The notes: generated by a model not told the origin, from the sequence alone. A stretch of 64,000 nucleotides of DNA from Marinomonas piezotolerans (GCF_003362755.1 NZ_QKRA01000001.1:744001-808000); one strand, 5' to 3'; shown: positions 38,674-49,600, counted from the stretch's first letter. Made by a program: numbers and translations.

Positions 38674-39624
38674 ATGACAAAAGATGGGTGGTTGATCGTC
38701 GGCAATGGATCCATTGGATTACTTTGGGCAAGCAAATTAAGCGAACTAGGTGAAGAGGTTACTGTCGTATGTCGTTCTTCAGTACCATCAGCTCCTCTTG
38801 AAGTAGAAAATGAAGACGAATGGGGAGCCACTCAAACCCGTCGATATAATATTGAGTTTACTGATAAAAACCACCTCACTGGTAAGTACACAAAAACACT
38901 ACTCTGCACCAAGGCATTCGATTTGATTCCGGCGTTCTTGGACATACGCGCACATACCAAGAAAAGAGGAATAGTCGCGACATTGTGTAATGGCATGGGG
39001 GCGCAACACGATCTTATCCCCCATCTAAAGAAGCACCAGAATTTATGGGCAGGCGTTACCAGCGAAGGTGCCCTCAAACTATCGCCTAATAGTGTTCGCA
39101 AAACTGGTATTGGCGACACATTTTTCGGCTTAATCAGAGACAGTGAACAATGCCTGTTTGCCGATGCATTCCCTTTCCCTGACGTTCAAAGCGCAAACGT
39201 GGAGCAAAGGCTAATTGAGAAAGTTGCTATCAATGCTGTCATCAATCCTCTGACTGCTATTTTTTCAATTCGTAATGGGCAGGTACTAGAGCAACCGATT
39301 CGTCCTATTTTTGATGCAGCCATTAATGAACTCGCCCAAGCAATGCGCAGCCAATGCTTTAAATACAATGCTCACACTAAAAATGTAACGCCAGAATCCT
39401 TGCATCAACGGATCTCAACCGTCGCACGACTCACAGCCATGAATTGCTCATCAATGTATGAGGATGTACGTAACCTGCGGCGCACAGAGAATGAATATAT
39501 TTCTGGATTCTTCCATCGGGAAGCGCAAGAAGACACCCCTCTACAAGACTTCTTTTATCATGCTCTCAACGATCAAGAACATTTAGAAGAGCACAAAAAA
39601 AAGCTTCTAACTATGTATCATTAG
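38674..39624 (+). CDS. Ketopantoate reductase (PanE/ApbA) family
   Basis: 316 residues. Rossmann start WLIVGNGSIGLLWASKLSELG (GxGxxG variant), NADP-site segment VVCRSS, LLCTKAFD, CNGMGAQ, and the C-terminal all-helical domain with the catalytic Lys in EKVAINAVINPLTAI (about 188). PanE reduces 2-dehydropantoate to pantoate for coenzyme A. It is more divergent than E. coli PanE, so a related 2-hydroxyacid reduction is possible. It stands alone, divergent from yajQ. Confidence 0.85.
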   Translation: MTKDGWLIVGNGSIGLLWASKLSELGEEVTVVCRSSVPSAPLEVENEDEWGATQTRRYNIEFTDKNHLTGKYTKTLLCTKAFDLIPAFLDIRAHTKKRGIVATLCNGMGAQHDLIPHLKKHQNLWAGVTSEGALKLSPNSVRKTGIGDTFFGLIRDSEQCLFADAFPFPDVQSANVEQRLIEKVAINAVINPLTAIFSIRNGQVLEQPIRPIFDAAINELAQAMRSQCFKYNAHTKNVTPESLHQRISTVARLTAMNCSSMYEDVRNLRRTENEYISGFFHREAQEDTPLQDFFYHALNDQEHLEEHKKKLLTMYH

Positions 39625-39631
39625 AAGCTTT
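39595..39631 (-). terminator. Terminator of the CvfB-like gene
   Basis: AAAGCTTCTAA / TTAGAAGCTTT stem (39600-39631) followed by eight T on the minus strand. It overlaps the 3' end and stop codon of the convergent PanE-like gene and may also serve it. Confidence 0.8.
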
Positions 39632-39657
39632 ATAGATCGGGCCGTGTAGTAGCTAGA

Positions 39658-40491
39658 TTATTTCAATCGAACCTTATCCTTGGAAAGCTCAATCTTTTGG
39701 TCTTTATACAATGCTCCAAGCGCCTTTTTAAACGTCGCTTTACTGACATTAAATATTCTAAAGATTTCCTGTGGCGAGCTCTTATCAGTGACGGTCATCT
39801 CACCATTGTTTTTCTCTAAATACTCAACAATATCCTCAAGAATACCTGTGACTTTCTTATACCCTGTTTGCTGAATACTCAGATCGATCTTTCCATCATC
39901 ACGTACGCGCTTGATAAACGCTGGCATCTTATCGCCTTTACGCACTTGCCCCACCGCATCTTGGAAAAATAACACACCCCAGAACCGACTATCGACAATA
40001 CACTTAAAACCAATGTTCGTTTTATCCCCTATGATAATATCGACCTTATCACCCGTTCGATATGGCGGCTCTTCTCGATTCAGTAATGCATCCACTTTGG
40101 TCGTCGCAACAATGCGGTTTGTTACTTGATCTAAATACACAAACAGAAGATGTCGCTCACCCTCTTCTACACGTACTTTTTGCTGACTGAAAGGCACAAG
40201 CAAATCCTTTGGCAACCCCCAATCAAAGAAAGCACCTACCTGATTTACAGCCACCACTGGCAAGCCTGCAAACTGCCCCACTTCGACATCTGGCACAATT
40301 GTCGTCGCGATAAGTTCATCTTCTGAATCCAAATATATGAATACATCGACCTCTTGACCGACTTTAAGTCCCTTAGGCACATAACGCTTCGGAAGCAAAA
40401 TCTCGCCCAATTGCTCACCATCTACGTAGACGCCGAAATCTTTCTCTTTCAACACACGCAGGGTATTCATGCGCCCGATATTCGCTGGCAT
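39658..40491 (-). CDS. CvfB/YitL-like S1-domain RNA-binding protein
   Basis: 277 residues, start ATG 40491 with GGAG 5 bases upstream. Three S1-like barrels (DFGVYVDGEQLGEILLPKRYV; GAFFDWGLPKDLLVPFSQQ; WGVLFFQDAV) and a C-terminal winged helix (EIFRIFNVSKATFKKALGALYKDQKIEL). This is the CvfB order. Homologues bind RNA and influence virulence gene expression in staphylococci and pneumococci; the role in gammaproteobacteria is unclear. Probably monocistronic. Confidence 0.87.
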   Translation of the reverse strand: MPANIGRMNTLRVLKEKDFGVYVDGEQLGEILLPKRYVPKGLKVGQEVDVFIYLDSEDELIATTIVPDVEVGQFAGLPVVAVNQVGAFFDWGLPKDLLVPFSQQKVRVEEGERHLLFVYLDQVTNRIVATTKVDALLNREEPPYRTGDKVDIIIGDKTNIGFKCIVDSRFWGVLFFQDAVGQVRKGDKMPAFIKRVRDDGKIDLSIQQTGYKKVTGILEDIVEYLEKNNGEMTVTDKSSPQEIFRIFNVSKATFKKALGALYKDQKIELSKDKVRLK

Positions 40492-40551
40492 ATCATCTCC
40501 AAGGTTCTTGTCAGGCGCACGCAGTAAATGGCCGCCTAATATAAATAAAAA

Positions 40552-41112
40552 TTAGTCTTTTAACTGAGCCATGCATTGATGCATGAGCTGCGCCAACGCA
40601 GCTTGCCCAGTCGTTTCCATCAATTCGATATTGCGATCTGGAATACCAGATGTATCTCCATAAAATTCAATTGCCTTATCTAAGCTACTTTCTCGCAATA
40701 TATGCAACATCGGATATGGAGAGCGGTTTGTGTAATTCGTGACATCAGATTCTTGAGCCCCCGCAAAGCAGTATTTCGGGTGAAAGGTTGCCAATTGATA
40801 AACCCCCTCACATCCTTGATCAAACATTAGCTGCTCAGCATCATCCACAAAGTCGAGATAGCTCATAAAATCATTAAATAGCGTCGGAAAGATTACTAAG
40901 GTAGTTTCTGTTTCAGGATGTTGATCGAGCCAAGAAATCTCCGCCATCAACTCCTCTAATGCAACCTCAGTCATCTTTGAGCGAACCACTACAAAGCGAA
41001 CACTGCCACGTTCGACTTCACGCTGTGCAAACGGACAGATATTGAGATCAATAATAAACGACCGCACCCAAGCTTTGGTTTGCGTCAGAACAACTTCTTC
41101 TGTCAAATGCAT
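40552..41112 (-). CDS. DUF1415 protein
   Basis: 186 residues. Family wording: TQTKAWVRSFIIDLNICPFAQRE near the start, then TTLVIFPTLFNDFMSYLDFV, LATFHPKYCFAG and NRSPYPMLHILRE. The ICPFA and HPxYxFAG segments are strongly conserved in DUF1415, which suggests an enzyme, but no activity is known to me. It lies upstream of the CvfB-like gene on the same strand (60 bases) and divergent from the DEAD-box gene. Confidence 0.87.
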   Translation of the reverse strand: MHLTEEVVLTQTKAWVRSFIIDLNICPFAQREVERGSVRFVVVRSKMTEVALEELMAEISWLDQHPETETTLVIFPTLFNDFMSYLDFVDDAEQLMFDQGCEGVYQLATFHPKYCFAGAQESDVTNYTNRSPYPMLHILRESSLDKAIEFYGDTSGIPDRNIELMETTGQAALAQLMHQCMAQLKD

Positions 41113-41273
41113 ATTTACGCCTTCATCTAATTTAGGCCATTTTATGGGATTAGCGAAAGGTGGTCTAACTGCAATTTACTTTGAAAGCAAATTAACAACA
41201 AACTGATCCACTCTTAATATTTGGAAGTGCTACAATAGCGCCACATAATTTTGAGTTTTGACTGAGAGAATAC

Positions 41274-42500
41274 ATGTCCTTTTCCGACTTAGATCTGGAT
41301 TTCACCATCGAACAAGCCATCGAAGATTTAGGCCTAACAGAACCTACCCCAATCCAAGAGCAAGCCATACCGTTAGCAATGGATGCGCAAGATCTTTTAG
41401 CCTGCGCCCCTACTGGAACAGGGAAAACAATAGCTTTTGCAGCACCAGTCATTCAACACATTTTGGACCGTGATGAAGAATCTAGCTTAGCCCCTAAAGC
41501 ACTTATACTTGCTCCAAGCCGCGAGCTTGCACGACAAATATTTCAGGTCTTTGAAAAGCTAATTGTTCACACAAAAATCAAGCTCCAAATCATTGTGGGC
41601 GGCACACCCTATGGTAATCAACAACAGCAACTCAGTGAACCTTGCGATATTTTGATTGCAACACCAGGGCGCCTAGTTGAATTAGACGAACGCGGGTGGC
41701 TAGATTTCAGCGATACAACCATGTTCGTTATCGATGAAGCAGACCGAATGTTAGACATGGGATTTGTGGACGCCATCAAACACCTCCACAAGCAAATACC
41801 TGAGCATCAAACACTAATGTTCTCAGCTACCATTGATGGCGAAAAAATGGGGCGATTTGCAAAATCTCTACTACGGTCTGAAGCAGAAACCATCCAACTT
41901 ACCGACTCCCCTCGAAGCATCCCAAGTCAAATCAAACAAGTTGCATTGCGGGTTGATGACGAAGCGCACAAAGAAGCAGTGCTAGAGCACTTGTTAAAAC
42001 AAGAGCGCCTGCAACAAGCGGTCGTTTTTGTAACAAACCGTGACCATGTCGATGTTTGGGTTCAAAAAATTCGCAAGCTAGGCCTACGCTGTGACGGTTT
42101 ACATGGCGAGATGAAACAGAGTGATCGTAACGATCACTTAAAACAAATGAAGAAAGGTCGTCTGCAAGTGCTCGTAGCAACCGACGTTGCCGCACGCGGT
42201 ATCGATCTACCTGAAATCAACACGGTAATAAATATTCGCCTACCGCGTCGCGCCGACTCTTATGTTCATAGAGCAGGACGAGCGTCGCGTGAAGGCAACC
42301 CAGGAGAATGCTACTCTCTTGTCGACATACATGATCTACCTATGATCGAGAAAATTCAGCGCTATCTGCAAACACACATTCAATTTAGCAAAATTGCCGG
42401 CCTAGAGCCGAAAACCAAGATTCGATCCTCTAATAACTCCAAAAAGAAGCCACCCAAACGAGGCACAGTCACAACCAAGAAAAAGACTAAGAAGAAGTAG
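41274..42500 (+). CDS. DEAD-box ATP-dependent RNA helicase (SrmB-like)
   Basis: 408 residues. Motifs in order: Q motif (PTPIQEQAIPLAM), I (APTGTGKT), Ia (PSRELARQI), Ib (TPGRL), II (VIDEADRMLDMGF), III (SATID), V (ATDVAARGID) and VI (HRAGRASR, where HRIGRTGR is usual). The C-terminal ~30 residues are Lys-rich (KKKPPKRG, KKKTKKK), an RNA-binding tail. The size and tail resemble SrmB, which helps 50S subunit assembly, but RhlE-type helicases cannot be excluded. Single gene with a strong palindromic terminator. Confidence 0.9.
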   Translation: MSFSDLDLDFTIEQAIEDLGLTEPTPIQEQAIPLAMDAQDLLACAPTGTGKTIAFAAPVIQHILDRDEESSLAPKALILAPSRELARQIFQVFEKLIVHTKIKLQIIVGGTPYGNQQQQLSEPCDILIATPGRLVELDERGWLDFSDTTMFVIDEADRMLDMGFVDAIKHLHKQIPEHQTLMFSATIDGEKMGRFAKSLLRSEAETIQLTDSPRSIPSQIKQVALRVDDEAHKEAVLEHLLKQERLQQAVVFVTNRDHVDVWVQKIRKLGLRCDGLHGEMKQSDRNDHLKQMKKGRLQVLVATDVAARGIDLPEINTVINIRLPRRADSYVHRAGRASREGNPGECYSLVDIHDLPMIEKIQRYLQTHIQFSKIAGLEPKTKIRSSNNSKKKPPKRGTVTTKKKTKKK

Positions 42501-42530
42501 CACTGGCTTCCTAATCGTCTCAGTAACAGA

Positions 42531-42568
42531 CATGAAAACGGGAGCCTTATAAGGCTCCCGTTTTCATG
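42531..42568. terminator. Bidirectional terminator between the helicase gene and ribA
   Basis: A perfect 38-base palindrome centred near 42549 (stem includes ACGGGAGCCTT / AAGGCTCCCGT), with TTTTC tails both ways, between convergent genes. Confidence 0.9.
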
Positions 42569-42586
42569 TCAAACTCATTTAAAATT

Positions 42587-43192
42587 TTAGTCAAACTTAA
42601 GCGTATGCTGTTTACGCCGAGCTTTCGCCTCTAAGTACTGACGATTGTGCTGATTCACATGAACCGCGGTAGGCACCAACTCAGAAACATCTATTTCATT
42701 TTCAGTTAGTTGCGCAGCTTTATCAGGATTGTTTGTCAATAAACGAACTTTATTCACACCTAGCGCTTTTAACATTCGCGCCGCGATACCAAAATCTCGT
42801 CCATCGTCAGGCAGATGAAGCATTTCATTGGCTTCGTAAGTATCATATCCTTGATCTTGCAGAGCATACGCTTCTAATTTGGCATAGAGGCCAATACCTC
42901 GCCCTTCTTGACGCAAATAAAGAATATAACCGCCTTCTTCGTTAATTCTGTCAATGGCCTCATCAAGCTGCTCACCGCAATCACATCGTCCAGAACCAAA
43001 GACATCACCAGTCAAACACTCAGAATGCAAGCGCACCAGCGGCACTTCATTTTTCTGTTCAGACGTGCCATCAAACGATATAGCGATGTGCTCTTTACCC
43101 GTCTCATCGCCATTGAAAGATATGAACTCGGCCGTGACGTCGCCAGCTCTTACTGGAATCACTACTCGACGTTTAACCGTTAATTGATCCAT
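42587..43192 (-). CDS. ribA: GTP cyclohydrolase II
   Basis: 201 residues, standalone RibA. First step of riboflavin synthesis: opens the imidazole ring of GTP. Visible: [25 protein letters not shown] with the three zinc-binding Cys residues, [16 protein letters not shown] with catalytic Asp/Arg surroundings, [13 protein letters not shown] and RLLTNNP. No FMN riboswitch is evident upstream. Confidence 0.95.
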   Translation of the reverse strand: MDQLTVKRRVVIPVRAGDVTAEFISFNGDETGKEHIAISFDGTSEQKNEVPLVRLHSECLTGDVFGSGRCDCGEQLDEAIDRINEEGGYILYLRQEGRGIGLYAKLEAYALQDQGYDTYEANEMLHLPDDGRDFGIAARMLKALGVNKVRLLTNNPDKAAQLTENEIDVSELVPTAVHVNQHNRQYLEAKARRKQHTLKFD

Positions 43193-43269
43193 TAATACTG
43201 CTCTCTTATAAAAATATAGCCTTATATGCGCGCATTATAAGGTGTTTTCAATGGTTCGACTAAGGAAAA

Positions 43270-43752
43270 CTACATTAAGTGATTGAGTGGGAGCGAGGTA
43301 TTTTCTTTTACACTACGCAAAAGAAAGCTAGATTGAACGCCAGAAACACCAGGAATACGTGTCAATTTACCCAGCAAAAAGTCATGATACATCTCCATGT
43401 CTTCCACAACCACCTCAAGCAAATAGTCACAGTTTTGCCCAGTAACAAGATTGCACGCACGCACCTCATCAAACGAATTAACCTGCTCCTCAAACACACC
43501 AAACCGATCTGGGGTATGTCTATCCATACTGATTTGAATGTAGGCTGTCAGTTTCAGTCCCAGCTCAGATCGTTTTAAAATCATTACCTGTCGATCGACA
43601 ATGCCACTCTCTTCGAGCGCTTTTACCCTACGCAAACAGGGAGATGGAGATAAGCCAACACGATCTGCTAGCTCTTGATTAGTTAAGCTAGAATCTTGCT
43701 GTAATTCCTGAAGAATACGAATATCAATTTTATCAAACCGCAAACCACTCAT
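43270..43752 (-). CDS. Lrp/AsnC family transcriptional regulator
   Basis: 160 residues. N-terminal helix-turn-helix (IDIRILQELQQDSSLTNQELADRVGLSPSPCLRRVKALEESG) and C-terminal RAM ligand-binding domain (SFDEVRACNLVTGQNCDYLLEVVVEDMEMY). It is close in style to Lrp itself. It is divergent from leuA with 182 bases between, so it may control leuA and itself; leucine as the effector is inference. Two copies of a TTCCAAA box lie in its own upstream region. Confidence 0.9.
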   Translation of the reverse strand: MSGLRFDKIDIRILQELQQDSSLTNQELADRVGLSPSPCLRRVKALEESGIVDRQVMILKRSELGLKLTAYIQISMDRHTPDRFGVFEEQVNSFDEVRACNLVTGQNCDYLLEVVVEDMEMYHDFLLGKLTRIPGVSGVQSSFLLRSVKENTSLPLNHLM

Positions 43753-43757
43753 ACCAA

Positions 43758-43800
43758 AATTCCAAATTATTTATCAATCTAGCAATAATATTCCAAAATT
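43758..43800. promoter_or_regulatory. Paired AATTCCAAATT / ATTCCAAAATT boxes in the lrp-leuA gap
   Basis: The boxes (43758-43768 and 43790-43800) are in the same orientation with their TTCC cores 31 bases apart, about three helical turns, in an AT-rich stretch right at the regulator's start. Phased sites are typical for Lrp-family octamers. Assignment is inference. Confidence 0.4.
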
Positions 43801-43934
43801 CCCCTACATTCACCCCCAAAACGCAATCATTAATCGTTATAATTTAGATACACTAATTACATCAAGTGAGACGAACCCGCCTCATTGAATATGAACGAGC
43901 TACCCGCTCAGTCTTAACTAGGAAGGGAAAGAAC

Positions 43935-45608
43935 ATGACTTCTTTTGATCACACGAAATACCGTCCATTCCAGCCAGTCGCGATCGAAAACCGTACGTGG
44001 CCAGATCAAGAAATCACCAGTGCTCCACTTTGGTCCAGCGTTGATCTGCGCGATGGCAACCAAGCACTTGTAGAACCCATGACGGTTGAACAAAAGAAAG
44101 AATTTTTCAAACTTTTGGTCGATGTGGGCTTTAAAGAGATCGAAGTAGGCTTCCCTGCCGCATCACAATTGGACTTTGACTTTGTCCGCTGGTTAGTGGA
44201 AGAGGATCAGGTCCCTGACGATGTTTACATTCAAGTGCTAACCCAAGCTCGCCCAGAGTTAATTGAGCGCACATACGAATCTTTAAAAGGCGCAAAGAAA
44301 GCCATTGTTCACGTATATAACTCTACGTCTACAACGCAGCGAGAGCAGGTATTCCGATTAGATAAAGAAGGGATCAAAAACATCGCTGTTAACGGCGCCT
44401 TGTGTGTAAAAGAACACGCAGAAAAAAACCCCGGCACCGAATGGGTTTTTCAGTATTCACCAGAGAGTTTTACCGGAACTGAGACGGACTACGCTGTTGA
44501 AGTCTGTGACGCCGTCATTGATGTTTGGCAACCTACGCCTGACAACAAATGCATCATCAACTTACCCGCTACCGTTGAAGTAGCAACACCTAACCGCTTT
44601 GCAGATCAAATAGAATATTTTTGTCGCAACGTTAAAAAACGTGACAGCATCATTGTGAGTTTACACACTCATAACGACCGAGGCTGTGGCGTCGCAGCGG
44701 CCGAACTAGGCTTGATGGCTGGCGCAGACCGCATTGAGGGCACATTGCTAGGCAATGGTGAGCGCACAGGCAATATGGATGTTGTCACAATGGCGATGAA
44801 CATGTACAGCCAAGGTGTTGATCCCAAATTACAATTAGGCGATATGGACCGAATTGTTAGTGTGGTGCAGTCTTGCACACAATTGCCAGTTCACCCTCGC
44901 CACCCTTATGCGGGCGAACTGGTATTTACCGCCTTCTCTGGCTCTCACCAAGATGCCATTAAAAAATGTCTAGCAAACCAAACTAGTGATAAACCATGGG
45001 ATGTTGCTTACTTGCCAATAGACCCAATGGATGTTGGTCGCAGTTACCAAGAAGTTATCCGAGTAAATAGCCAGTCAGGGAAAGGCGGCGTTGCATTTGC
45101 TCTGGAGCAAGAATATGGATTAGCTCTACCTCGTTGGTTACAAGTGGAGTTAAGCCCTATCGTCCAACAATTTTCAGAGAAGGATGGCGGTGTCATCGAA
45201 TCCGCAGACATGAAGCGCCTATTCGAAGAAAACTTCATGACAGGAAGCACCCCATACGCCTTAGGTAATTACACATTAAGTAAAGATCAGAGAGATACTG
45301 TTACTGCTGAACTGACTAGTGAGACAGGTAACATTTCTGTTGCTGGCGAAGGCAATGGCGCACTATCTGCTTTTACAGCGGCCTTGAGCGAACACTTTAA
45401 TATTCGTGTCGACATCGTTCAGTATCAAGAACATGCTTTGACAGTCGGCAGCGACTCGCAAGCGATCGCTTATGTTCAAGCTAACATCGATGGCGATCGA
45501 TTTAACGGTGCAGCGATTGATAACGATATTGTCTCCGCATCAATTCAAGCGGTCTTAGCAACCGTGAATCAAAAGATCATTCATTCAAAACAAGCGAACG
45601 TAGCGTAA
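43935..45608 (+). CDS. leuA: 2-isopropylmalate synthase (LeuA type 2)
   Basis: 557 residues from ATG 43935, which has GGAAGGGAAAG just before; an in-frame GTG at 43866 is an unlikely start. Condenses acetyl-CoA and 2-oxoisovalerate, the first step of leucine synthesis. Visible: LWSSVDLRDGNQAL (metal site), GFKEIEVGFPAAS, SLHTHNDRGCGVAAAELG (metal-binding His pair), GNGERTGN, and the regulatory domain after ~430 for leucine feedback. This is the longer LeuA2 form found in Pseudomonas and relatives. A leucine-rich leader peptide was looked for and not found. Confidence 0.95.
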   Translation: MTSFDHTKYRPFQPVAIENRTWPDQEITSAPLWSSVDLRDGNQALVEPMTVEQKKEFFKLLVDVGFKEIEVGFPAASQLDFDFVRWLVEEDQVPDDVYIQVLTQARPELIERTYESLKGAKKAIVHVYNSTSTTQREQVFRLDKEGIKNIAVNGALCVKEHAEKNPGTEWVFQYSPESFTGTETDYAVEVCDAVIDVWQPTPDNKCIINLPATVEVATPNRFADQIEYFCRNVKKRDSIIVSLHTHNDRGCGVAAAELGLMAGADRIEGTLLGNGERTGNMDVVTMAMNMYSQGVDPKLQLGDMDRIVSVVQSCTQLPVHPRHPYAGELVFTAFSGSHQDAIKKCLANQTSDKPWDVAYLPIDPMDVGRSYQEVIRVNSQSGKGGVAFALEQEYGLALPRWLQVELSPIVQQFSEKDGGVIESADMKRLFEENFMTGSTPYALGNYTLSKDQRDTVTAELTSETGNISVAGEGNGALSAFTAALSEHFNIRVDIVQYQEHALTVGSDSQAIAYVQANIDGDRFNGAAIDNDIVSASIQAVLATVNQKIIHSKQANVA

Positions 45609-45660
45609 CCCGCTATGACCTCTTGAGTTAGGCAATGTGACACAATCGCATTCGCCTAAT

Positions 45661-45689
45661 AAAAAGCCGAGCAGATCGCTCGGCTTTTT
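45661..45689. terminator. Bidirectional terminator between leuA and the GGDEF gene
   Basis: A 12-bp stem AAAAAGCCGAGC / GCTCGGCTTTTT with a 5-base loop and T tracts both ways. Confidence 0.93.
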
Positions 45690-45711
45690 CATTTATAGAA
45701 ACCCACAATTA

Positions 45712-46626
45712 TTAATCACGCTCAACCGTGCAGTTACGCCCGGCCCGCTTCGCATCATATAACGCGCTATCCGCTAGCTTAATTAGATCCAACTGGGTCA
45801 CTCCTTCGCGATAAGCAGCAACACCAACCGAAACGGTCACCGTTAACGGCGCACCATTGTAATGAAACGGCATCCCAGAAATCACTTCTCGATAACGGTC
45901 GCACGCTCTAAAAGCATCTTTTGATTCAGTGTGCGGTAAACACAATGCAAACTCTTCCCCACCAATACGCCCAATGACATCACCACCACGAAGCCCTTCC
46001 TGCAATCGCTCTGCCACTTGCTGAAGAATTTCATCGCCTGCGTGATGACCATATTGATCGTTTATATTTTTGAAATGATCGATATCCAACACTGCGACAC
46101 TAAGGGATTGTTGGTAACGAGATGCTTTTGCTACTTCTTCTTTTAACGATGTTTCAAAAGCACGACGATTGGGCAAAGTCGTAAGGTAGTCTGTAGTCGA
46201 TAAGGCTTCTAATCGCTTGTTCATCCCCACAAGTTTATTACGCATCGCAACGATACGCGCCATTGCCATTAGCTTGGCCGCTAACACTTTATGCTGTATC
46301 GGCTTAACCAAATAATCGTCAGCTCCCGCCTCAATGCAACGCTCAATATCGGCATCGTTATCTGAACCACTGAGGAAAATAATCGGAATCCAATCTTCTG
46401 GAGAATCTGAATGCAGTGCTCTAATTTCTCTCGCTGCTTGCTCGCCTGTCATCACCGGCATATTAAGATCGACAATCAAAAAGTCCCAATCGTCATAACC
46501 ATCTTTAACTGTATTAAACAGCTCCTCGCCATTAACAACTTCTGTCACTGTGTGCCCTAGTTTCTCTAGGTAAAATCGCAGCAACAAGCGATCGGACTGA
46601 GTATCCTCCGCAATCAGAATATTCAA
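45712..46626 (-). CDS. Response regulator with GGDEF domain (diguanylate cyclase)
   Basis: 304 residues. REC domain (1-125) with MNILIAEDTQSDR, the phospho-acceptor Asp in FLIVDLNMPVMTG (about 53) and the Lys in DDYLVKPIQ. GGDEF domain (~150-304) with TTDYLTTLPNRRAFE, AVLDIDHFKNINDQYGH and the active GGEEF in IGRIGGEEFALCLPH. It should make c-di-GMP when phosphorylated. No EAL domain. The start overlaps the end of the large hybrid kinase gene by 4 bases, so that kinase is its likely partner. Confidence 0.93.
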   Translation of the reverse strand: MNILIAEDTQSDRLLLRFYLEKLGHTVTEVVNGEELFNTVKDGYDDWDFLIVDLNMPVMTGEQAAREIRALHSDSPEDWIPIIFLSGSDNDADIERCIEAGADDYLVKPIQHKVLAAKLMAMARIVAMRNKLVGMNKRLEALSTTDYLTTLPNRRAFETSLKEEVAKASRYQQSLSVAVLDIDHFKNINDQYGHHAGDEILQQVAERLQEGLRGGDVIGRIGGEEFALCLPHTESKDAFRACDRYREVISGMPFHYNGAPLTVTVSVGVAAYREGVTQLDLIKLADSALYDAKRAGRNCTVERD

Positions 46627-49600
46627 ACCACTTTCCCCAATTGAACCAAACTCTCTTTTACTCGCCCAAACTCGCTACGTAACTCTTCTACTCGCTTAAT
46701 AGAGTCTATCTCGCCCCCGGCTAGCACATCTTGCTCTAATGCACTCGCCAAAGCGCTGAGGTGCATCGCCCCTACATTGGCACTTACCGATTTCAAACTG
46801 TGTGCTGGCCCTCGCAACGCATCCGCACCTTCAAACGCACTAATCGCTTGATCAAATGCCTGAAAAACATTCCTAGCATCCGACATAAATGCCGCAATAA
46901 TCTCATTTACTTGATCACCAAGCACCTCTTCTAAGCCAGCTAACACAGAACGGTCTAACGCTTCACTCTCAATCATCTTTTCTTCTTCATGTACCACAGA
47001 GCCACTATCACCAGTAGGCTTCATTTCTATTTCATTAAACAATCGGTTACTTATCGTTTCCAAAAGCTCTGTACGTTTAAAGGGCTTTGATATGTAGCCG
47101 TCACCACCTGCGCTTTCAACTTGAGCCGCTCTTTCAGGCTGGATGTCAGCCGTTAACGCAAAGATTGGCACTCTCACTTCGGAATCTTGTTCTTGGCGCC
47201 GAATCTCTTTTATAGCGGTTAACCCATCCATCACGGGCATATGCAAGTCCATCAATATGACATCTGGCGAACAAGCAGCCCAAGCCTCTACCCCTAACGC
47301 ACCATTTTCGGCGTAAATAACCTCGGCCCCCAACTGAGAAAGCATACCTTGGGCGACAGCTAAGTTTGCCTTCATATCCTCTACAACAAGAATTTTTAAG
47401 CCGCTGAGCACGCCACCAGACTCTAAATCTTCGCCAACCCGACTTTCTGCTGAAGCGACCATAACAGCCAAACGATCAGTGCCTCCCGCTCCAGCCGCTT
47501 TCAGACCAGCTTTCAACTCATTCACACTTGTGGGCTTATTAATACAAACATGAATACCCGCTTCTTTAAGTTGCGAGGTATGCAAAGCGCCAGCGGAAGA
47601 AATCATTAATACTTTTGGCCACTTATCCTCTGGCAGCGACTCCCTAATCATTCGGCTTACTGCCAATCCATCCAGCTCAGGCATTAGGTAATCGAGAATA
47701 ATCAAATCATACGGTCGACAAGCACGTCCCGCATCAATAATCTGATTCAACCCACTCACCGAATGATTTACAAATTGCGCCTGCAACCCACATTGATCCA
47801 GTTGGCTGGCCAAAATCGAAAGGTTTGTTTCATTATCATCTATCACTAAAATATTTGAAAAATCATAATCCGCATCTATATGAGGAAGACGAACGGGGCC
47901 AGAACTCTCGCCCAAGGTTAGATGAACGACAAATTCCGTTCCTTGCCCCAACGTACTATTCACCGAGATACTGCCGCCCATCATATCAACCAGCTGCTTT
48001 GTAATCGCCAACCCTAAACCTGTCCCACCAAATTTTCGAGTCGTCGAATTATCCGCCTGAGTAAATGCACTAAACACATTCGCCAAAGCGTCAGATGCAA
48101 TACCAATGCCAGTATCCGACACACTTATCTCAATATCGAAACAGCCTCGATTTGTATCAAATCCACCGCCAACTCGTACAACAACTTCCCCTTCGTGCGT
48201 AAACTTTATCGCGTTCCCTATCAGGTTAGTTAGAATTTGTCTTATTCGGTATGCGTCACCCTGCATAACTGGCGTACCGACTAAATCAAATTTAACCAAT
48301 AAATCGACACCTTTCTCTTCCGCTCTTACCACCAAAAGCTTGGTCAGATCAAAAGTTAATTTCTCTAGGTCAAAATCAATTAATTCGAGCGATAGATGTC
48401 CCGCCTCAATTTTGGAGAAATCCAAAATTTCATTAATCAATTCAAGCAACGTTTCTCCAGAATTTCGAATAACGCCCAGTTGATACTGCTGACGCTCATT
48501 TAGCTCCGTGCCTGCCAATATTTCAGCCATCCCCAACACACCATTAAGCGGGGTACGGATCTCGTGACTCATAGTTGCCAAAAAATTACTTTTAGCCTGA
48601 CTCGCACGAATAGCCTCTTCACGCGCCTTCTTCAATATGGACTCAGTGAGGTAACGCTCAGTTATATCGTAATTCACACCATACAATGAGCTTGGGTTAC
48701 CCCTCTCATCCAGTGCCAACCGCGCATTGGCTTTAATATGTCTGACATCACCATCCCCGCGTATAATTCGAAAATCAACATCAAGATCTTGACCAGATCG
48801 AACCGCGTATTCTGACGCAGCCTCTACTCTATCTCTGTCGTCAGGATGTAAGAAACTAAGCCACTGCTCTAATGTGCAATCTAGCCCTTCGTCTACCTCC
48901 AAGCCGTACAGCTTTGCCATTTGGTGATCCCAAGCAAAACGACTGGACGCAATATCAACCTCCCAAACCCCAATACCTGCAGACAGCGTCGCGATACTCA
49001 GTCGATCTTGGGCTTTACGAATATCTGCCTCGATGGCTAAACGCTCTTCAATATCGCGTACATGCACGATAAAGCCACTCAACTCTCCATTCTGATTGAA
49101 AATCTTACTGCGTACATTCTCAGTGGTGAAAATTGTTCCATCGGAGCGGCGACGGTTCATACGATATTCGCCACGATCCGGCAAATCACTACGTTCGAGC
49201 CACTCTCCAGCCGCCTCATAATCCTGTAAGTCCGCATAGAGCCATTCCGCACTCTTACCAACCATCTCGCTTTCTTGGTAACCAAAAAGTGCCACAGCTC
49301 GGGGATTAACCATTTGAACAATTCGGTCGGTTCCAACCACCACAATTGCTTCGGGGGCATCAACAAACAGAGATCTAAACATTTCCATTTGTTTCGTCAG
49401 CTCGCTCGCAACAGCACGTTGTTCCGTTATATCTTGAAAAGTAAGGACAGTATGGATGGTTTGCCCACTACCGTGCGCTGGCGTTGAGGAATATTTAACG
49501 GGAAACGGTTGTCCAAGCTTGGTGTAGAATTCACTCTCTCGGCTCAGCTCGAATGGCTCATCTTTTTCAAAAACCTCAGCATCTTGTACCGACTGCACGG

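Noticed and set aside
43866..43934. Leader peptide or longer N-terminus for leuA
   Set aside because: The extra codons are not leucine-rich, lack a ribosome site, and the ATG at 43935 has a good one.
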